DNA from: Candidatus Melainabacteria bacterium
Lineage (GTDB): Bacteria > Cyanobacteriota > Vampirovibrionia > Gastranaerophilales > Gastranaerophilaceae
Direction: 5' to 3'
Assembly: GCA_022009935.1 (NCBI GenBank)
Contig: CP091731.1
Span: 1,674,001-1,738,000 of the forward strand
Length of the DNA stretch: 64,000 bases
In this document: in pieces, positions 9,920-20,852 of the stretch
Layout: the number at the start of each line of letters is the position of its first letter
Position numbering within the stretch: position 1 is the first letter of the stretch
Program-made: the position numbers and the translations under genes
Notes under the pieces: generated by a model
The model's database searches: none
Told to the model about the DNA's origin: nothing
What the model saw: the letters and a program-made list of their open reading frames with translations, nothing else

Positions 9920-10750
9920 ACAACAACATTATACAATGTTTTTTATTTTTTTGAATTAAGTTTTTCAAATCAAAAAACATTTTAAAAGTTATATATGTAA
10001 AACCATATTTAAGAAGATATGCCAAAAAAAGATAATCCGTTGTTTTTAATAATTTTTTTATATAAGTCTTTATTGAGAAGCTTCTTAGCTTCATATTCCC
10101 CCTTTATACTTGCTACTCCTTCTTCCAACAAATTTGGTAACAATGGGCTTGTACTTATAAAAGCCTCTTTTTTTGAAGATTTTTTTCTTCATTTTTATTA
10201 TTTTTAAATAATTGAGTGCTAAAAGCAAAATAAGTTAAGGGGCTTGAAAGATTTGAAATACCATAGAGTTTTTGCCAAAGTTTTGAACAGTTGTAATTTA
10301 TTGCATGCCCTATTTCATGAAACACCGAAAGTTGAAGATTTTTTTCAGGCATAAAAATTTTGTTGGCTTTTGCAAAAAAAGCAGCATTATAACCTTCTTT
10401 AATTAATATTATATGATTGTTACTTTTGCAATTCTGGTTTTAATTTTTTAAAATTATTTTCGTTTAAGTATATAAGTTCCAATTTTTTTTGTTTTAGCTT
10501 TTTATTATTTTTGATTGTTTGCTTTGCTGCAATTTGAATATTTGCTATAGAATTTTTATCAATTATATTTATTAAATTAAGATCATTTATAATTAATGTA
10601 TCCATTATTTTTTTTGTGAAATAAAGGCACCCACCATCCAATCCTTTTTTTATCAAGTCTTTTTATGATTGTATAGTTTTTTTATGGTGTTTGAAGAGTG
10701 ATTATTTTGTTGTTTTAAGTTTAAATTGTCTGAATTTATTTTACTTAGCA
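9885..10750 (-). CDS. putative zincin-like metallopeptidase (frameshifted)
   Basis: An uncharacterised protein of about 285 aa. It has FHEIGHAINYN, an HExxH zinc-binding motif on a predicted helix, followed some 70 residues later by NLLEEGVAS, which could give a third Glu ligand. The first ATG in the right frame is near 10750 (MLSKINSDNLNLKQ). The C-terminus is hydrophobic and Phe/Leu-rich. Indels near 10660, 10420, 10190 and about 10040 split it. The apparent 35-bp overlap with the uvrC start may be an artefact, since a single base change in the A-run near 9945 would end it just before uvrC. Family not recognised. The peptidase call rests on the motif only. Confidence 0.5.
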
Positions 10751-10840
10751 TGAAATTTAACCCTTGGTTTAATTTTTTTACAAAACTATTAAAACATTTG
10801 TTCAATTTACTTAAAAATTAAATTATAGACTATTTATTTA

Positions 10841-11680
10841 TTAAACTCCAAATATAAATAAAAGGAAAGAGTAAATATGATTTATTGTATATATTTTCTT
10901 AAACTGCCTGTTGTAAAAATTAAATAGGATATCTTGAAGTTGCAGAAATGAGCATTTTGGCAAGTTTGTTTGCACCAGAAAACTTTCTTTTTCTAAAAGT
11001 TCAGAAGCTTTTTTCACATCATACGAAATCATTTTGTGTTGAATTGTGAAATTGTTAGAACTGTTGTTTTCATTAATTTCTAAAACAATATAACAACTTT
11101 TGGGGTTTAAACTGAAAGGACGACCGACAGAGCCTGCATTTGCAATTGTTTTACCTGTGTTTGTTTGAAAACCGCATGGCAAGTGTGTATGACCGCAAAA
11201 AATAATATCAGCATCACAATCCTTAGTAATTTCTTCAACTTCTTCAATTGCTAAATCCGGATGAATGTTTTCGTCAATACGTCTTGGTGAGCCATGACAT
11301 AAAAGCACTTTTTTCCCACCAAATTCCAAAGGCATGGTTATTGGTAATGATTTTAAAAATTCAATTTGATGTCTTTTTAGTAACTTTAAATCATCCAGAT
11401 ATGCATTAGCCATAATCTCGTTTTTTATTTTTAAGGTTTTGATAAATTTTTTCATGTTCATCCGATGCCAACATTTTGTCTGTATTTCCGGCAATTAAAT
11501 AAAAATTTTTTTTTTGTTTAGTTCAATAATTTTATCAACAGTTTGGCATGGTTGAGGACCGGCCATTGCAAGGTCGCCTAAACAAAATATTTTTTCACAG
11601 TTTTCTTTGTTTATGTCATACAATACAGCTTCAAGTGCTTGCATATTACCGTGAATATCTGAAATTACCGCTATTTTCAT
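10841..11680 (-). CDS. calcineurin-like metallophosphoesterase (YfcE/MJ0936 type, frameshifted)
   Basis: Small cytoplasmic phosphodiesterase. The five metal-binding motifs are in order: AVISDIHGN at the N-terminus, CLGDLAMAGP, an asparagine turn lost at the indel near 11495, LLCHGSPRR and CGHTHLP. NAGSVGRPF, typical of YfcE-like enzymes, follows. About 275 aa. The start at 11680 follows GGAG. The C-terminus after about 10920 (FNFYNRQFKKIY onward) may be out of frame, and with one base added in the local T-run the protein would end near 10895. The natural substrate of this group is mostly unknown. Confidence 0.82.
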
Positions 11681-11827
11681 ATTATAAACTCCATTATTAT
11701 TATTATTTTTTTGTTTTATTATATAATAAATGTAAAGATTTGTAAAAAAATGCTTAAAACTAGCAAATTTTATTTTTACGGTTTTTATATAATTGAACGT
11801 TTGTCTGCGATTATAGGAGTTATCCGA

Positions 11828-14800
11828 ATGAAAATTGATAGAAATCAGAGTTTTTATACAAATAAAGTTAATAAAGAAAGTAAACTTAAACCAAATAATC
11901 AAAGTGGCTTAAAATTTAGAAAAGCATTAACCACTGATACGGTTTCGTTTTCAGGAATGAGAACTGTTGTAGGAAGTGATGGTCATTTAGTTGATAAGTT
12001 TTATTTACCTAAAAATTTAAAAGCAACAACTATCCAGTTATGTATGCAAAAAGCAGTACAAGCGTTGGGTGTTGGCAAGTATAAAAAAATGAGTCGTTAT
12101 AATGTAGATGAAAGTTCAACACAATCTTATGAGTTGAAACAAGAAGATACAAAAAATGCAAGTAAAGAAATACCAACTTCTAAAGCTGATAGAGCCTATT
12201 TTTTTCAAATTAATGGAAAACGTGTTTTAGATACCGGTAAAATAAACGATTTGTTTACAGGTGATTTGAAAACAATTGCAGATAAGTCGAAAATGGTTAA
12301 TATATTAAGTGATTTTGGTGAAGTTACAGTTAATAAAGCAGGAAACATGACGTTGATTTTCCCTGATTCTGTCACTAACAACCGAGATAAAAAAAGAAAT
12401 TGTGTAAACCAACTTGGAGGGAAGTTAACCAATATTACAAAAATGATTGATGATTTTCAAAAGCCGGATATCATCGTTTAGTTCTTACTCCAACGACATC
12501 TGACCCTATGTCATCCCATAAATATTGGGCTGTTAACTTATATCAAACTGATAAAGGTTTGGGAACAGAAAAAGATTATGACGAAATGATTTCAATAGCT
12601 AATAGAAATGGCATAAATACAATTTCAGATGCAGCTTTTGGCAAAACAGGGATAGTAAGTTATCAATTTCAAGATGTCCTTTTAAGAGGCAAAGATTCAC
12701 CATATTGGGATTATTATAGTATTAATAATCTGAATAATGGTTTAATTGATATTGGGGTTTTAACTGAAGATACATCAAATGTAGGCTTTAAGTTTATAAA
12801 TAGTCCGAATCGTAGTGACTATGACCCTAAAAAAGACACATATGTTCAAATCTTTGATAAACGTCTAGTTACTGATGAAGAGGCTACTTCAAATAAACTT
12901 ATTATGGGATATCAAAATGACGATATAAAAAGAGAAAATCAAAATGATTTAATTGGTTCAAATCGTGCTGTTGTTCCATATTATTTTCCTGTTAATCCAA
13001 ATGAATTGACACATGGAAAGAGAAAAATTTTGATATTGATAATTTAGAATTTGAAAATTATCGTATAACAAAAAGCAAAATATGTTGGTTTTGACCAGTG
13101 GGATGGCATGCAAGATTTGGTAAAAGAAAAAATTCTACATGGACAATTTTGACAATCTTGATTTTAACTTAACACAAAGAGATTATGAAAAACGTCAAAA
13201 AGGCTGTTGGAAAGTTCAGGATGCTGAAATTCTTGCAGGCGGATTTTCAACAAAAAGAGTTGCAAATGTAATTGGTGAAGACACAGCTTCTATTTTGCAT
13301 AATATGGGAGTGTTTGGAAAAAGTGCTTCTGATATTTTAAAATTGATAAAAGCTGATGACTCTCAAATAAAAAATTTAGTTAAAACAGCACCAAATAAAA
13401 TAGATGAAGAAAGTATTGGAAAATTGCTTTCTAGTAATTATGAAATTAAAGATGTCGACTTTATTTCAAATGCTGATGATTATATAACAAAAGAATTAAT
13501 GTCTAACCCGTTTGAAACATTGGATGTTGCACAATCATTGATGGCTGTTTTAAGTAGTTCAGCAATAAGCAAAAGAGCTTCTGTTGAATGTGAAGTTGGA
13601 AAATCTCGTTTTGAAGTTATGAAAGGTTATAACAACGGTGACCATGACGTTGAAGCTTACCAAAATGTTGATGCAAAAGATTTAAAATCTTATAAAGCAA
13701 CTGATGAAATGTTTACAAAAATACTTTTACCAATTGCAAAAGAGGTTTTAAAATCTATTGAAACAGATGATAAAAAATATTTGATGGAGATTCATTAACT
13801 GATGTTGGTCGTTATGCAGTTAAATTTATGGCACCGGATATATTTAAATTTGTTATGTACAAAGCTTTAAATCGAGATATAAAACCGGATGTTGATGAAA
13901 AAACAGGTCGTATGTATTTTAATTTGACAGATGACCAACGTGAAGGGTTAAGCTTACGTAGCTTAAATAGCTTTAATAGAACAAATCCGGAATACGATGC
14001 ATTAAATGTTATAAATTCAATAAAAAGTGGTATGGAAAATATTACAGATTCTGATAAGCAGGAACTTGCTGATATATTGAAAAAACGTTTTGCAAATTAT
14101 GATAAAACTTCTTTAAAATTGGCTTCAATGTTAATTGATAAAGCTGAAACCGGGCTTGATTGGCGACTTGATGCAGCAAAAGATGTTTCAAATATTAACC
14201 TTCTTCGCACACATCAGGAAACATATGATAATGTCATGGATAATGTAACAAGATTTTGGGGAAAATTTGAAAAAAGTAGTCCATGCTCAAAATATGCATT
14301 CTTATATAGTAGGTGAATTTACTGATATGGGTGAGTTTAATCCTGGAGAAGATACAAAAGAAGGATATAATGGAGATGAAAATTCAAAATATCCTACAGG
14401 TGATATAGCTGAAATGGAAATTCGTAAAAATTCTAATATGACATCTTGTGCTAATTTTAATTATACTTGGAGTTTACAAGAATTCTTCTACCGGATTCAA
14501 CAAATGGCAATTTGCAAGGTGATTATGGTGCAGATTGGTTGTTTGGAAGATTTGTTACTCAAGGATGGGTAGCTAACCTGGGGTTTGCAAATTCAGATGA
14601 TATCCGTAATGTAAACCAATCATATACATTTACTGAAAATCACGATAAACCAAGAATATTATCTACTTTATCCATGGATGTTGGTTTATTATTCTCACAA
14701 TTTGATAAAGAAGAACATAAAAAAATGGCAGCAAAAAGTTGTAAATGGTGATTTCTCTAATGAAAATTATAGCAGTATTGATTTTACAAAATTAAATGCA

Positions 14801-15787
14801 AAATCAATAGCAATGGGATATAGACTAAATCAGGCACTTGATACTTTGGTAAAAATAATAAATTAGATGCAAGTTTGGTTTCTGATTTAAGAAAAACAAT
14901 AGGTAAGCTTTCAAGTGATTATACAAAACAAAATAATGAAGCTTTCGGTGTAAAACCAATAAATGATGCAATTGTCGATGTTTTGGAAGAAACAGAGTCA
15001 ACAAAATCAAAATCGAAAGATGAAAAAGCTAGGATTTTAAACAGCATTTTAGAACAAATTATTAAACCTGCAGCAAGCAAATATGTTCGTTTATATAAAA
15101 TGCTTTCTACATTGCCGAGGTTGTGCAACTGATTATTTAGGTACGCAAATGGGATTAACAGGTTGGGAAGCATTATGTAAAAATCCATATCAACAATGTC
15201 GTGCGGCTATACCTGATAAAAAACGAGTTGCCTAAATGGTTAAATGATTGTTTATTTAATCCTATTAATGAGATACAACAAATTAAACAAAAAGAATATT
15301 TAAATCCGTTAATTGATGGTGATACTCACGCTTTACCTTTTGCACAAGGTGATAACAAAGGTTAATGTAGCAAAAAGAAATGTTAATGGTAAAGAAGAAG
15401 AAGTTAAGCTTGCCTCTTTCTTACGTTATGACCAAGATGGAAATGTTATATTAAATGTATATTCTTTTGATGGTATAAAAATGGAAATAATTTAGATGAA
15501 GTTCAAAACCATAATTTAGAACTGGATGAGCTTGTCTTGTATGACCCAAAAAATGATTATGACCCAAGATACTCACCTTTCCAATTTAAAGATGGCTCAC
15601 AATTTAGACTTGAAGGTGATGATGAAACAATTTATGTTGTAGAAAATAAAGAAGATGGTAAATGTGTTATCAAAAAGCAAGGTGGCAGAAATATAATAAT
15701 AAATGCTAAAGACAAAAAATACTTCGATATTTTATATGATATAAAATATAAAAATTTAAATAAAAAGAACCTTTTCTTTTTTTATTA
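11828..15787 (+). CDS. large GH13 (alpha-amylase superfamily) protein, about 1300 aa (frameshifted)
   Basis: A very long gene broken by about ten indels, starting at the ATG at 11828 after TAGGAGTT. The catalytic GH13 signatures are present. Around 14161 the nucleophile region reads DWRLDAAKD (Asp codon at 14170). At 14306 the acid/base region reads IVGEFTD (Glu codon at 14315). At 14632 TENHDKPR carries the transition-state His-Asp (14641-14646). Upstream, IANRNGINTISDAAF matches region I but lacks the usual NH pair. It probably acts on alpha-glucan. There is no signal peptide. The N-terminus is polar with TDTVSFSGM near residue 43. The apparent stop lies inside the terminator, so the true end is probably about 20-25 bp earlier. 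The length is about twice that of a normal amylase, and the flanking domains were not recognised. Confidence 0.75.
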
Positions 15788-15807
15788 AAGAAAAGGTTCT
15801 TTTTTTG
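15762..15807 (+). terminator. strong Rho-independent terminator
   Basis: An 18-bp perfect stem (15762-15779 with 15787-15804), 7-nt loop and T-run. It ends the large GH13 gene and could also serve the convergent small gene. Confidence 0.88.
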
Positions 15808-15830
15808 TTATCATAAATTATAATTCTTCT

Positions 15831-16112
15831 TTAAGTAAAGAAAAAAGCAACAATGTTGTCATCAGTGATATTTAGCCAGTCATAAGAAGGGTAATCGCTA
15901 CAACCGCACTCATCACAAGCACAATCGTCACCAAAATCACAATCATCAAAGGAGTCACAGATTTGCGCATCTTGCAAAGTTAAAATATCCTTTTCTTTGT
16001 TATCACCTTTGTATAAGGTTCCATAGACTTTAAAACTGTTAGTAAATACAATGATTTTATCGGCACCATTTGCTTCTTTTGCCAACTTGTGTATTTTATC
16101 ACAAATATTCAT
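15831..16112 (-). CDS. small protein with Cys/Asp-rich loop, LSm-like beta pattern
   Basis: 93 aa as read. The ribosome site AAGGAG precedes the ATG at 16112. The N-terminal half has an alternating beta-strand pattern (KIIVFTNSFKVYGTLYKG, then ILTLQDAQI) that resembles small Sm-like barrels. A loop follows with six Cys among many Asp (DCDFGDDCACDECGC), and the last strand reads WLNITDDNIVAF. The Cys-Asp loop may bind metal. The end is probably misread: one T fewer near 15843 gives a C-terminus SLLKEEL and a stop near 15821. The 116-aa gene at 18058 has a similar strand pattern without the Cys loop. Function unknown. Confidence 0.6.
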   Translation of the reverse strand: MNICDKIHKLAKEANGADKIIVFTNSFKVYGTLYKGDNKEKDILTLQDAQICDSFDDCDFGDDCACDECGCSDYPSYDWLNITDDNIVAFFFT

Positions 16113-16232
16113 AATTTTTCTCCTTATTAACTATCTCTAATTCTTACACCAAAAAAAGTATCCTATAAATTCAATTAACATACATTGACCTATTGTTTAT
16201 AGACAGTTGGACTATTGAGATAATATATATAT

Positions 16233-16264
16233 AAAAAAAAGCTATGAAGAATATATTTCATAGC
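16233..16264 (-). terminator. terminator-like hairpin with U-run (minus strand)
   Basis: GCTATGAA/TTCATAGC stem (16241-16264), 8-nt loop, followed on the minus strand by eight U. It is the second of two hairpins downstream of the exported GH13 gene. Confidence 0.6.
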
Positions 16265-16340
16265 CAGTCAGATTAGGGATATGTGTGTATCGTTATTGAA
16301 TATAATTATCAACCGATTACTTGGATATAATAACAATAAT

Positions 16341-16372
16341 TAAAAAATTCCACATCATACTTTATGTGGAAT
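16341..16372 (-). terminator. Rho-independent terminator of the exported GH13 gene
   Basis: ATTCCACAT/ATGTGGAAT stem at 16347-16372, followed on the minus strand by a U-run. It lies 45 bp after the stop at 16417. Confidence 0.7.
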
Positions 16373-16416
16373 AATATTATTATAAATACATTAAATAGAT
16401 TATTGAAAAACTATAA

Positions 16417-17955
16417 TTATAAATTTTCTGTATATACTTGAACTTCAGCAGTTTGTAAATCTGTAATTATTTTGTTTTTACTAAATATTGTGTTTTTCGA
16501 TAGCGTTGAAACTTGTTCTAAAGGAGCATTGAAATTAACATAAACAAAAACATTTTTAAAAGATTTATCATAATTGTTGTTAAAAATGACAATAATTTTT
16601 TGCTTATTGTGTTCAATTTGATATGCAAAAACATTTTTATTTGAAGTTTTTAAAATTGAAAATTGACCTTTATTTATAATTTCTTGATTATTGATACGAA
16701 AATCAAGTGCTTTTTTAAACATGTTAATCAACACAATATCATCGTTTTTAGGTTTACGTGAAAAATTAAATATATCAAGTTTTCCTTCGTGAACATAAGC
16801 AATGTCATTATCCGTAAAAGTGTAATTGAGTTTTTTATTTGAAAATTTATAAATATAATTATCCCCACCATAAATACCGTCAACGAAATAGGGATTAATA
16901 TTTAAAGTAGCGTTGAGCCACATTGTCAAAATAGAGAAATTTTTCCCCCAACAAGAATAGGACTTAATTCATCATGGGTTGAAAAACACCCTATAACTGA
17001 TTTTTGATTATTAAATTTTTTAAAAAGTTTTAAGTTAAAAGAAATAAGTTTTTCAAATTGAGAGACATTCTTATAGCTTTTTAAATCAAAAAATGAGCCA
17101 TAATATCCGTCAAATCCTGCTTTTAAAAGGTTGAAATAATTCGTAAAAGGAACATATTCAGAAACCGGTTTGTTCCAACTGTCAGAACTTTCAGCCAAAA
17201 ATAAAAATTCATTATCTTTGGATTTTGTATAATCAATCAGGTTTTTCCAGAAAATATAAGGTTTAATAGTTGCAACATCAGCTCTTATGCCGTCAACATT
17301 TAATTCAAGCATCAAATCAACAAATTTTACATGCTCTTTATATAAATCATCAAAAAGTTTTCCGTTTTCATCTTTTGTCTTGAAAAGCCGAACGTCCACC
17401 CAGTCAAGCGGTGTAATGCTTTGAAGATTTTGATTTTTTATAAAAGATTTGGATTTGTTAAAAAAATAGTCATACGCTCCACAGCTTGGAAGGTCGATTA
17501 TAACTCTAATGTCACGTTTATGACATTCTTCAATAAACTTTTTTGCTTCTTTTTAATAGTTTCATTGTCATTTGCATAACTTAACTGTGGATTTAGTTCA
17601 CTAAAGCTTGAAAGTGCATAAAGTGAGCCTGCAGTTCCCAAAGCTTTTATCTTTCCTGTTTTGGTAATAGGGAGAACGTGAAGTGTATTAATATTAAATT
17701 GTTTTAACTCGTCAAGTCTTGATATCGCGTTAAGAAACGTTCCTTTTCTTTCGTTTTCATCGTCAAAATCTATAATATCGTTGTCATTTGCGTCATTTGC
17801 ATTGAATGTTCGCAAGTTGATTTCATAAATTATTGCCTGATTGTTCAAAAAATAATGTTCTCAAGTCGTTTTTGTAGCCTTGAATATCTTGTGAAAAAAA
17901 CACAAGATATATTAAACAATAAAAAATATGCAATTAAAATAAATATTCTTTTCAT
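16417..17955 (-). CDS. exported GH13 alpha-amylase family enzyme (frameshifted)
   Basis: About 510 aa once frames are joined. The ATG at 17955 opens a signal-like segment (MKRIFILIAYFLLFNISC), so export is likely, but no good lipobox precedes the Cys. The catalytic domain begins IIYEINLRTFN, as in many GH13 enzymes. Region II is DGIRADVATI with the nucleophile Asp, region III FLFLAESSDSW with the acid Glu, and region IV GCFSTHDELSP with His-Asp. The C-terminal beta domain follows to 16417. Indels lie near 17870-17855, 17550, 17450 and 16930. It converges on the larger GH13 gene, so intracellular and exported glucan-active enzymes are neighbours. Exact substrate not inferred. Confidence 0.78.
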
Positions 17956-18057
17956 AACGTTTATTATAACATATATGTATGAAAATTTTGTAAATTTGTG
18001 GAATTTATTATAAATTTGTAATATAATTTAAAAAAGAATGGAATAGAGGACGTTAAG

Positions 18058-18408
18058 ATGAGTAAACATATCGACACAACACCAATTGAAGTATATATAT
18101 TAACAGCCGATTATGACATAAAAGGAACAGTTTATGTCGCAAAATATACAGACTCAAATCGAGAATTAACAGACTTATTGAATGATAAAGAAAGACGTTT
18201 TTTAGCTGTTACAAATGCTGAAATATTGCCTCGCAATTCATCTCAATCACCACGTCGTTACAATTTTCTGGAAGTTCATATGGATTACGTGTTAATGGTA
18301 CATCCAATATCTCAAGCTCTATTTAAAGAACCGGCACCGGATTTTTCAATACAATTAAGCAAGTTTAAAGAATTAAGAAATAAATTAAACCAAACAAAAC
18401 CTTTTTAA
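18058..18408 (+). CDS. conserved small cytoplasmic protein, 116 aa
   Basis: Uninterrupted. GAGGAC ribosome site 6-8 bp before the ATG at 18058. It starts MSKHIDTTPIEVYILTAD and has a beta-rich pattern, IKGTVYVAK then FLAVTNAEI and FLEVHMDYVLMVHP, recalling a small barrel that gates a nucleic-acid or protein contact. Charged residues and a polar C-terminal helix (FKELRNKLNQT) follow. No Cys, no membrane segment. It resembles the fold pattern of the 93-aa gene at 15831. No named function was recognised. A strong terminator lies directly downstream, so it is a single-gene unit. Confidence 0.65.
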   Translation: MSKHIDTTPIEVYILTADYDIKGTVYVAKYTDSNRELTDLLNDKERRFLAVTNAEILPRNSSQSPRRYNFLEVHMDYVLMVHPISQALFKEPAPDFSIQLSKFKELRNKLNQTKPF

Positions 18409-18448
18409 ATAATAAATTTAACTTATTTAAAATAATAAATAAATCAAA

Positions 18449-18478
18449 AAATCTCCTTTAATTTAAAGGAGATTTTTT
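18449..18478 (+). terminator. Rho-independent terminator
   Basis: AATCTCCTTTA pairs with TAAAGGAGATT across a very short loop and is followed by six T. It terminates the 116-aa gene and faces the convergent HEAT gene. Confidence 0.85.
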
Positions 18479-18506
18479 AAGCCTTAATAAGTGTATCAAG
18501 AGTATA

Positions 18507-19356
18507 CTAGGCGGTAATTTTTTTATTCTGCATAGCACCGGGGATTTGTTGCCAATTAGCAGCCATAATTTTTTTGAAAGATTTTAAAGCAGTATCTTCA
18601 AGTTCGCCCAATTCTTCAGCTTCCATAATAAGTTGGCGAAGAGGCAACAAGGCTCTTTGGTCACGAAGAACTCCCAAAGCAGCGGCAGCACCGGCACGAA
18701 CCAAGTCATTTTCAGATTTGTTTTGCATAACTTCAATCAAAGCAGGTACAGAAGATTTGTCGCTTAATTTACCCAAAGATGTAACAGCGTAAATACGAAC
18801 GTTAACCCATTCATCTTTTAACATTTCAATGATATAGGGAACGGCTTTTTTATTTCCGATTTCGCCTAAAGCACGAGTAATATCACAACGAACATTAATT
18901 TTTTCGTTATGTAAAGATTCAATTAAAGCATCGGTTGCAATGTCACCTATTTCAATCAAAGCATCAGTGGCCGTGATACAAACTTGAGGGTTTTCATCAT
19001 TTAAAGCAGTAACCAAAGGTTCAACAACTTCTTCACCCCTAAGCGTCCCAAAGCGCGAGCTGCACGAACACGCACATCAACGTTTCGATCTTCACGAAGG
19101 GATTCAATTAATGGCAACGTTGCTTGACAATCGCCAAGCTCACCCAAAGCACGAGCTGCGTATAAACGTACAGAACCGTTTTTATCATTTTTAATACATT
19201 AATTAATGGCTCAACAGCATTAACATCACCCATCTCGCCCAATACACGAGCAGCATTATATCGAACTTTTTCAGAATTGCTTGTTTGCAAATCCTCAAGT
19301 AATTCTACAAATGATTTTTTTGACTGTTTTTTTCTTGAATTCACACTAATTGACAT
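18507..19356 (-). CDS. HEAT-repeat protein (PBS-lyase-like), about 283 aa (frameshifted)
   Basis: At least six tandem repeats of about 31 residues, each with an Ala-Arg-x-Leu-Gly core: YNAARVLGEMGDVNAVEPLI, ARALGRLG, CITATDALIEIGDIATDALI, ALGEIGNKKAVPYIIEML, VTSLGKLSDKSSVPALIE and AAALGVLRDQRALLPLRQLI. These stack as a superhelix for protein binding. Related repeats occur in phycobilisome lyases, but no lyase function is implied here. The start at 19356 is fixed by GGAGGAAAAC immediately before the ATG; the in-frame ATG 15 bases upstream overlaps that ribosome site. Indels near 19040 and 19195 break the frame. Probably a scaffold or adaptor. Confidence 0.82.
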
Positions 19357-19359
19357 GTT

Positions 19360-19724
19360 TTCCTCCAGCATTTAAATAATTCACACTACACATTTATATA
19401 AAGTATTTCGTTAAATAAAAATTGCCATTTTTTTCAAGATTGTTAAGTTTCATTAATAATTGTTATCCCAACACTTTATTTAACTTACTTTTTTTATTAT
19501 AACATTTTTTTTGACATTTTCCTACTATATTAATATTAATTAACAAAAAGATTTAAATTGTTTTTATAATGTAAAGTGTATTTTAGCTACGTCAACAATT
19601 TCTTAACTTTACAAAACTTAATATTCTTGCAATGATTTTTGTTTTTGATATACATCAGCAAAAATACGTGCGTATTTCTCACGAATTTCAAAAATATTTA
19701 AAAAGTTTATAACGGAAAGGTAAA
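19360..19724. other. 365-bp intergenic region between divergent genes
   Basis: AT-rich and without a convincing open frame. It holds a near-consensus promoter directed rightward (19511-19539), which would leave an untranslated leader of about 180 nt before the next gene. No riboswitch fold was recognised. Confidence 0.6.
19511..19539 (+). promoter_or_regulatory. sigma-70 promoter
   Basis: TTGACA (19511-19516), a 17-bp spacer and TATTAA (19534-19539). Confidence 0.65.
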
Positions 19725-20104
19725 ATGTTTAAGGTAAATAAATTTATGAAAAAAATTGTTTGGACTTTTTTATTATGTATCATTAATTTTATTTTTTGTA
19801 TTACTGATGAATTTAGTGACATAGATAAAAAAGAAACTGATTGTATTAATAATTTTCTACAGATCAAATGACGTTATGAACTCAAAAAGCTATAACCGAA
19901 TGGGAAAATCAAGTAAATAATTATTACCGTTTGATTTTAAATAATAAATTGATTGAAAAGAAATTTGTTGAACAATCTCAAAAAAAATGGTTGGAATACA
20001 AAATAAGTAATTACAAAATGATTAATCAACTTGTAGAAATGCTATATATGTTATATTACAGCTCAAGCCTTTTGGGTGAAGCTCCCGGCATAGTATTGTT
20101 ATAA
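19725..20104 (+). CDS. exported DUF1311/LprI-like protein (frameshifted)
   Basis: Begins MFKVNKFMKKIVWTFLLC, a signal-peptide-like segment, after GGAAAGG. Past an indel near 19850, TQKAITEWENQVNNYYRLIL and EQSQKKWLEYK give the pattern of the DUF1311/LprI domain, in which an amphipathic helix pair ends in a Q-x-x-W motif. LprI proteins are small exported lysozyme inhibitors, but most DUF1311 members have no known role. One TGA near 19869 is the visible break, and a TAT-to-stop ambiguity follows. The 3' end overlaps the convergent 70-aa frame by 49 bp, so one of the two ends may be wrong. Confidence 0.55.
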
Positions 20105-20268
20105 ATATTTAAATTTTCGTGTTTAGATTTGTAATATTGTCTTAAATATTGGCTGTTTTTAATTTCTTCTTCACAGTATAAAATATCTTCAACGTTTCGC
20201 AAATACTCAACAAAACGCATTTGTTCCTCATCAAAATTATAATCCCTAATCAATTTCATGATGTCCAT
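20056..20268 (-). CDS. small hypothetical protein, 70 aa
   Basis: Uninterrupted frame beginning MDIMKLIRDYNFDEEQMRF and rich in Tyr, Glu and Asn, mostly helical, with one Cys (DILYCEEEI). The ribosome site is weak (AAGGAT far upstream). It follows rsmD on the same strand by about 45 bp and could be co-transcribed. It overlaps the tail of the convergent DUF1311 gene. No family recognised. Confidence 0.45.
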   Translation of the reverse strand: MDIMKLIRDYNFDEEQMRFVEYLRNVEDILYCEEEIKNSQYLRQYYKSKHENLNIYNNTMPGASPKRLEL

Positions 20269-20313
20269 ATTACTATTTTAAAGGATAAAGACATAATATT
20301 CACTATTTTCCGC

Positions 20314-20852
20314 TTAAATGTTAAGTTTTAAGAAGATAATTTTTGTGTCGGAATATTTTTTCTCACTTAAAATTTTGTAACAATTAAAATCAATTTTTTC
20401 ATTTACACTTGTTTCTAATATTAAAATAGAATTTTCATCTTTTAAAAGATTATCATTTTTAACTTTATCCCCTATTTTTTGATAAAGTCCTTTAAAATAT
20501 GGCGGATCTGCATATATTACATCGAAACTTATATTATAATTTACATTCAAAGCATTTTTTATAAGCAGATTTGAGGTAAGTCCTAAATTTTTATAATTTT
20601 CCTGAATTATTTTTGCCGTTTTAAAATCATTTTCTACAGCGATAACACTTAAAAAACCACGAGATAATGCTTCAAGCCCCATAATACCGGAGCCTGAAAA
20701 CATATCCAAAAATTTTTATCATTAAAATTCCCAATCAAACTATTGAGAATATTAAAGACACTTTGACGAGTTTTAGATAAAGTTGGTCGAACCGACAAAG
20801 ATTTTGGTGCAATAATTTTTCGTCCGTTAAAAGAACCACCTGTTATTTGCAT
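20314..20852 (-). CDS. rsmD: 16S rRNA (guanine-966-N2)-methyltransferase (one frameshift)
   Basis: SAM-dependent enzyme that methylates G966 of 16S rRNA during 30S assembly. N-terminal MQITGGSFNGRKI and SVRPTLSKTRQSVFNIL are the standard RsmD opening. LDMFSGSGIMGLEAL is the SAM loop and FDVIYADPPY carries the catalytic DPPY. About 179 aa, normal for the family. One indel near 20705 splits it. The start codon overlaps the end of the upstream gltA gene by ten bases, so the two are translationally coupled. Confidence 0.9.

Noticed and set aside
18507..19356. Phycobilisome lyase
   Set aside because: HEAT repeats resemble those of lyases, but no lyase-specific region or phycobilisome gene is present.
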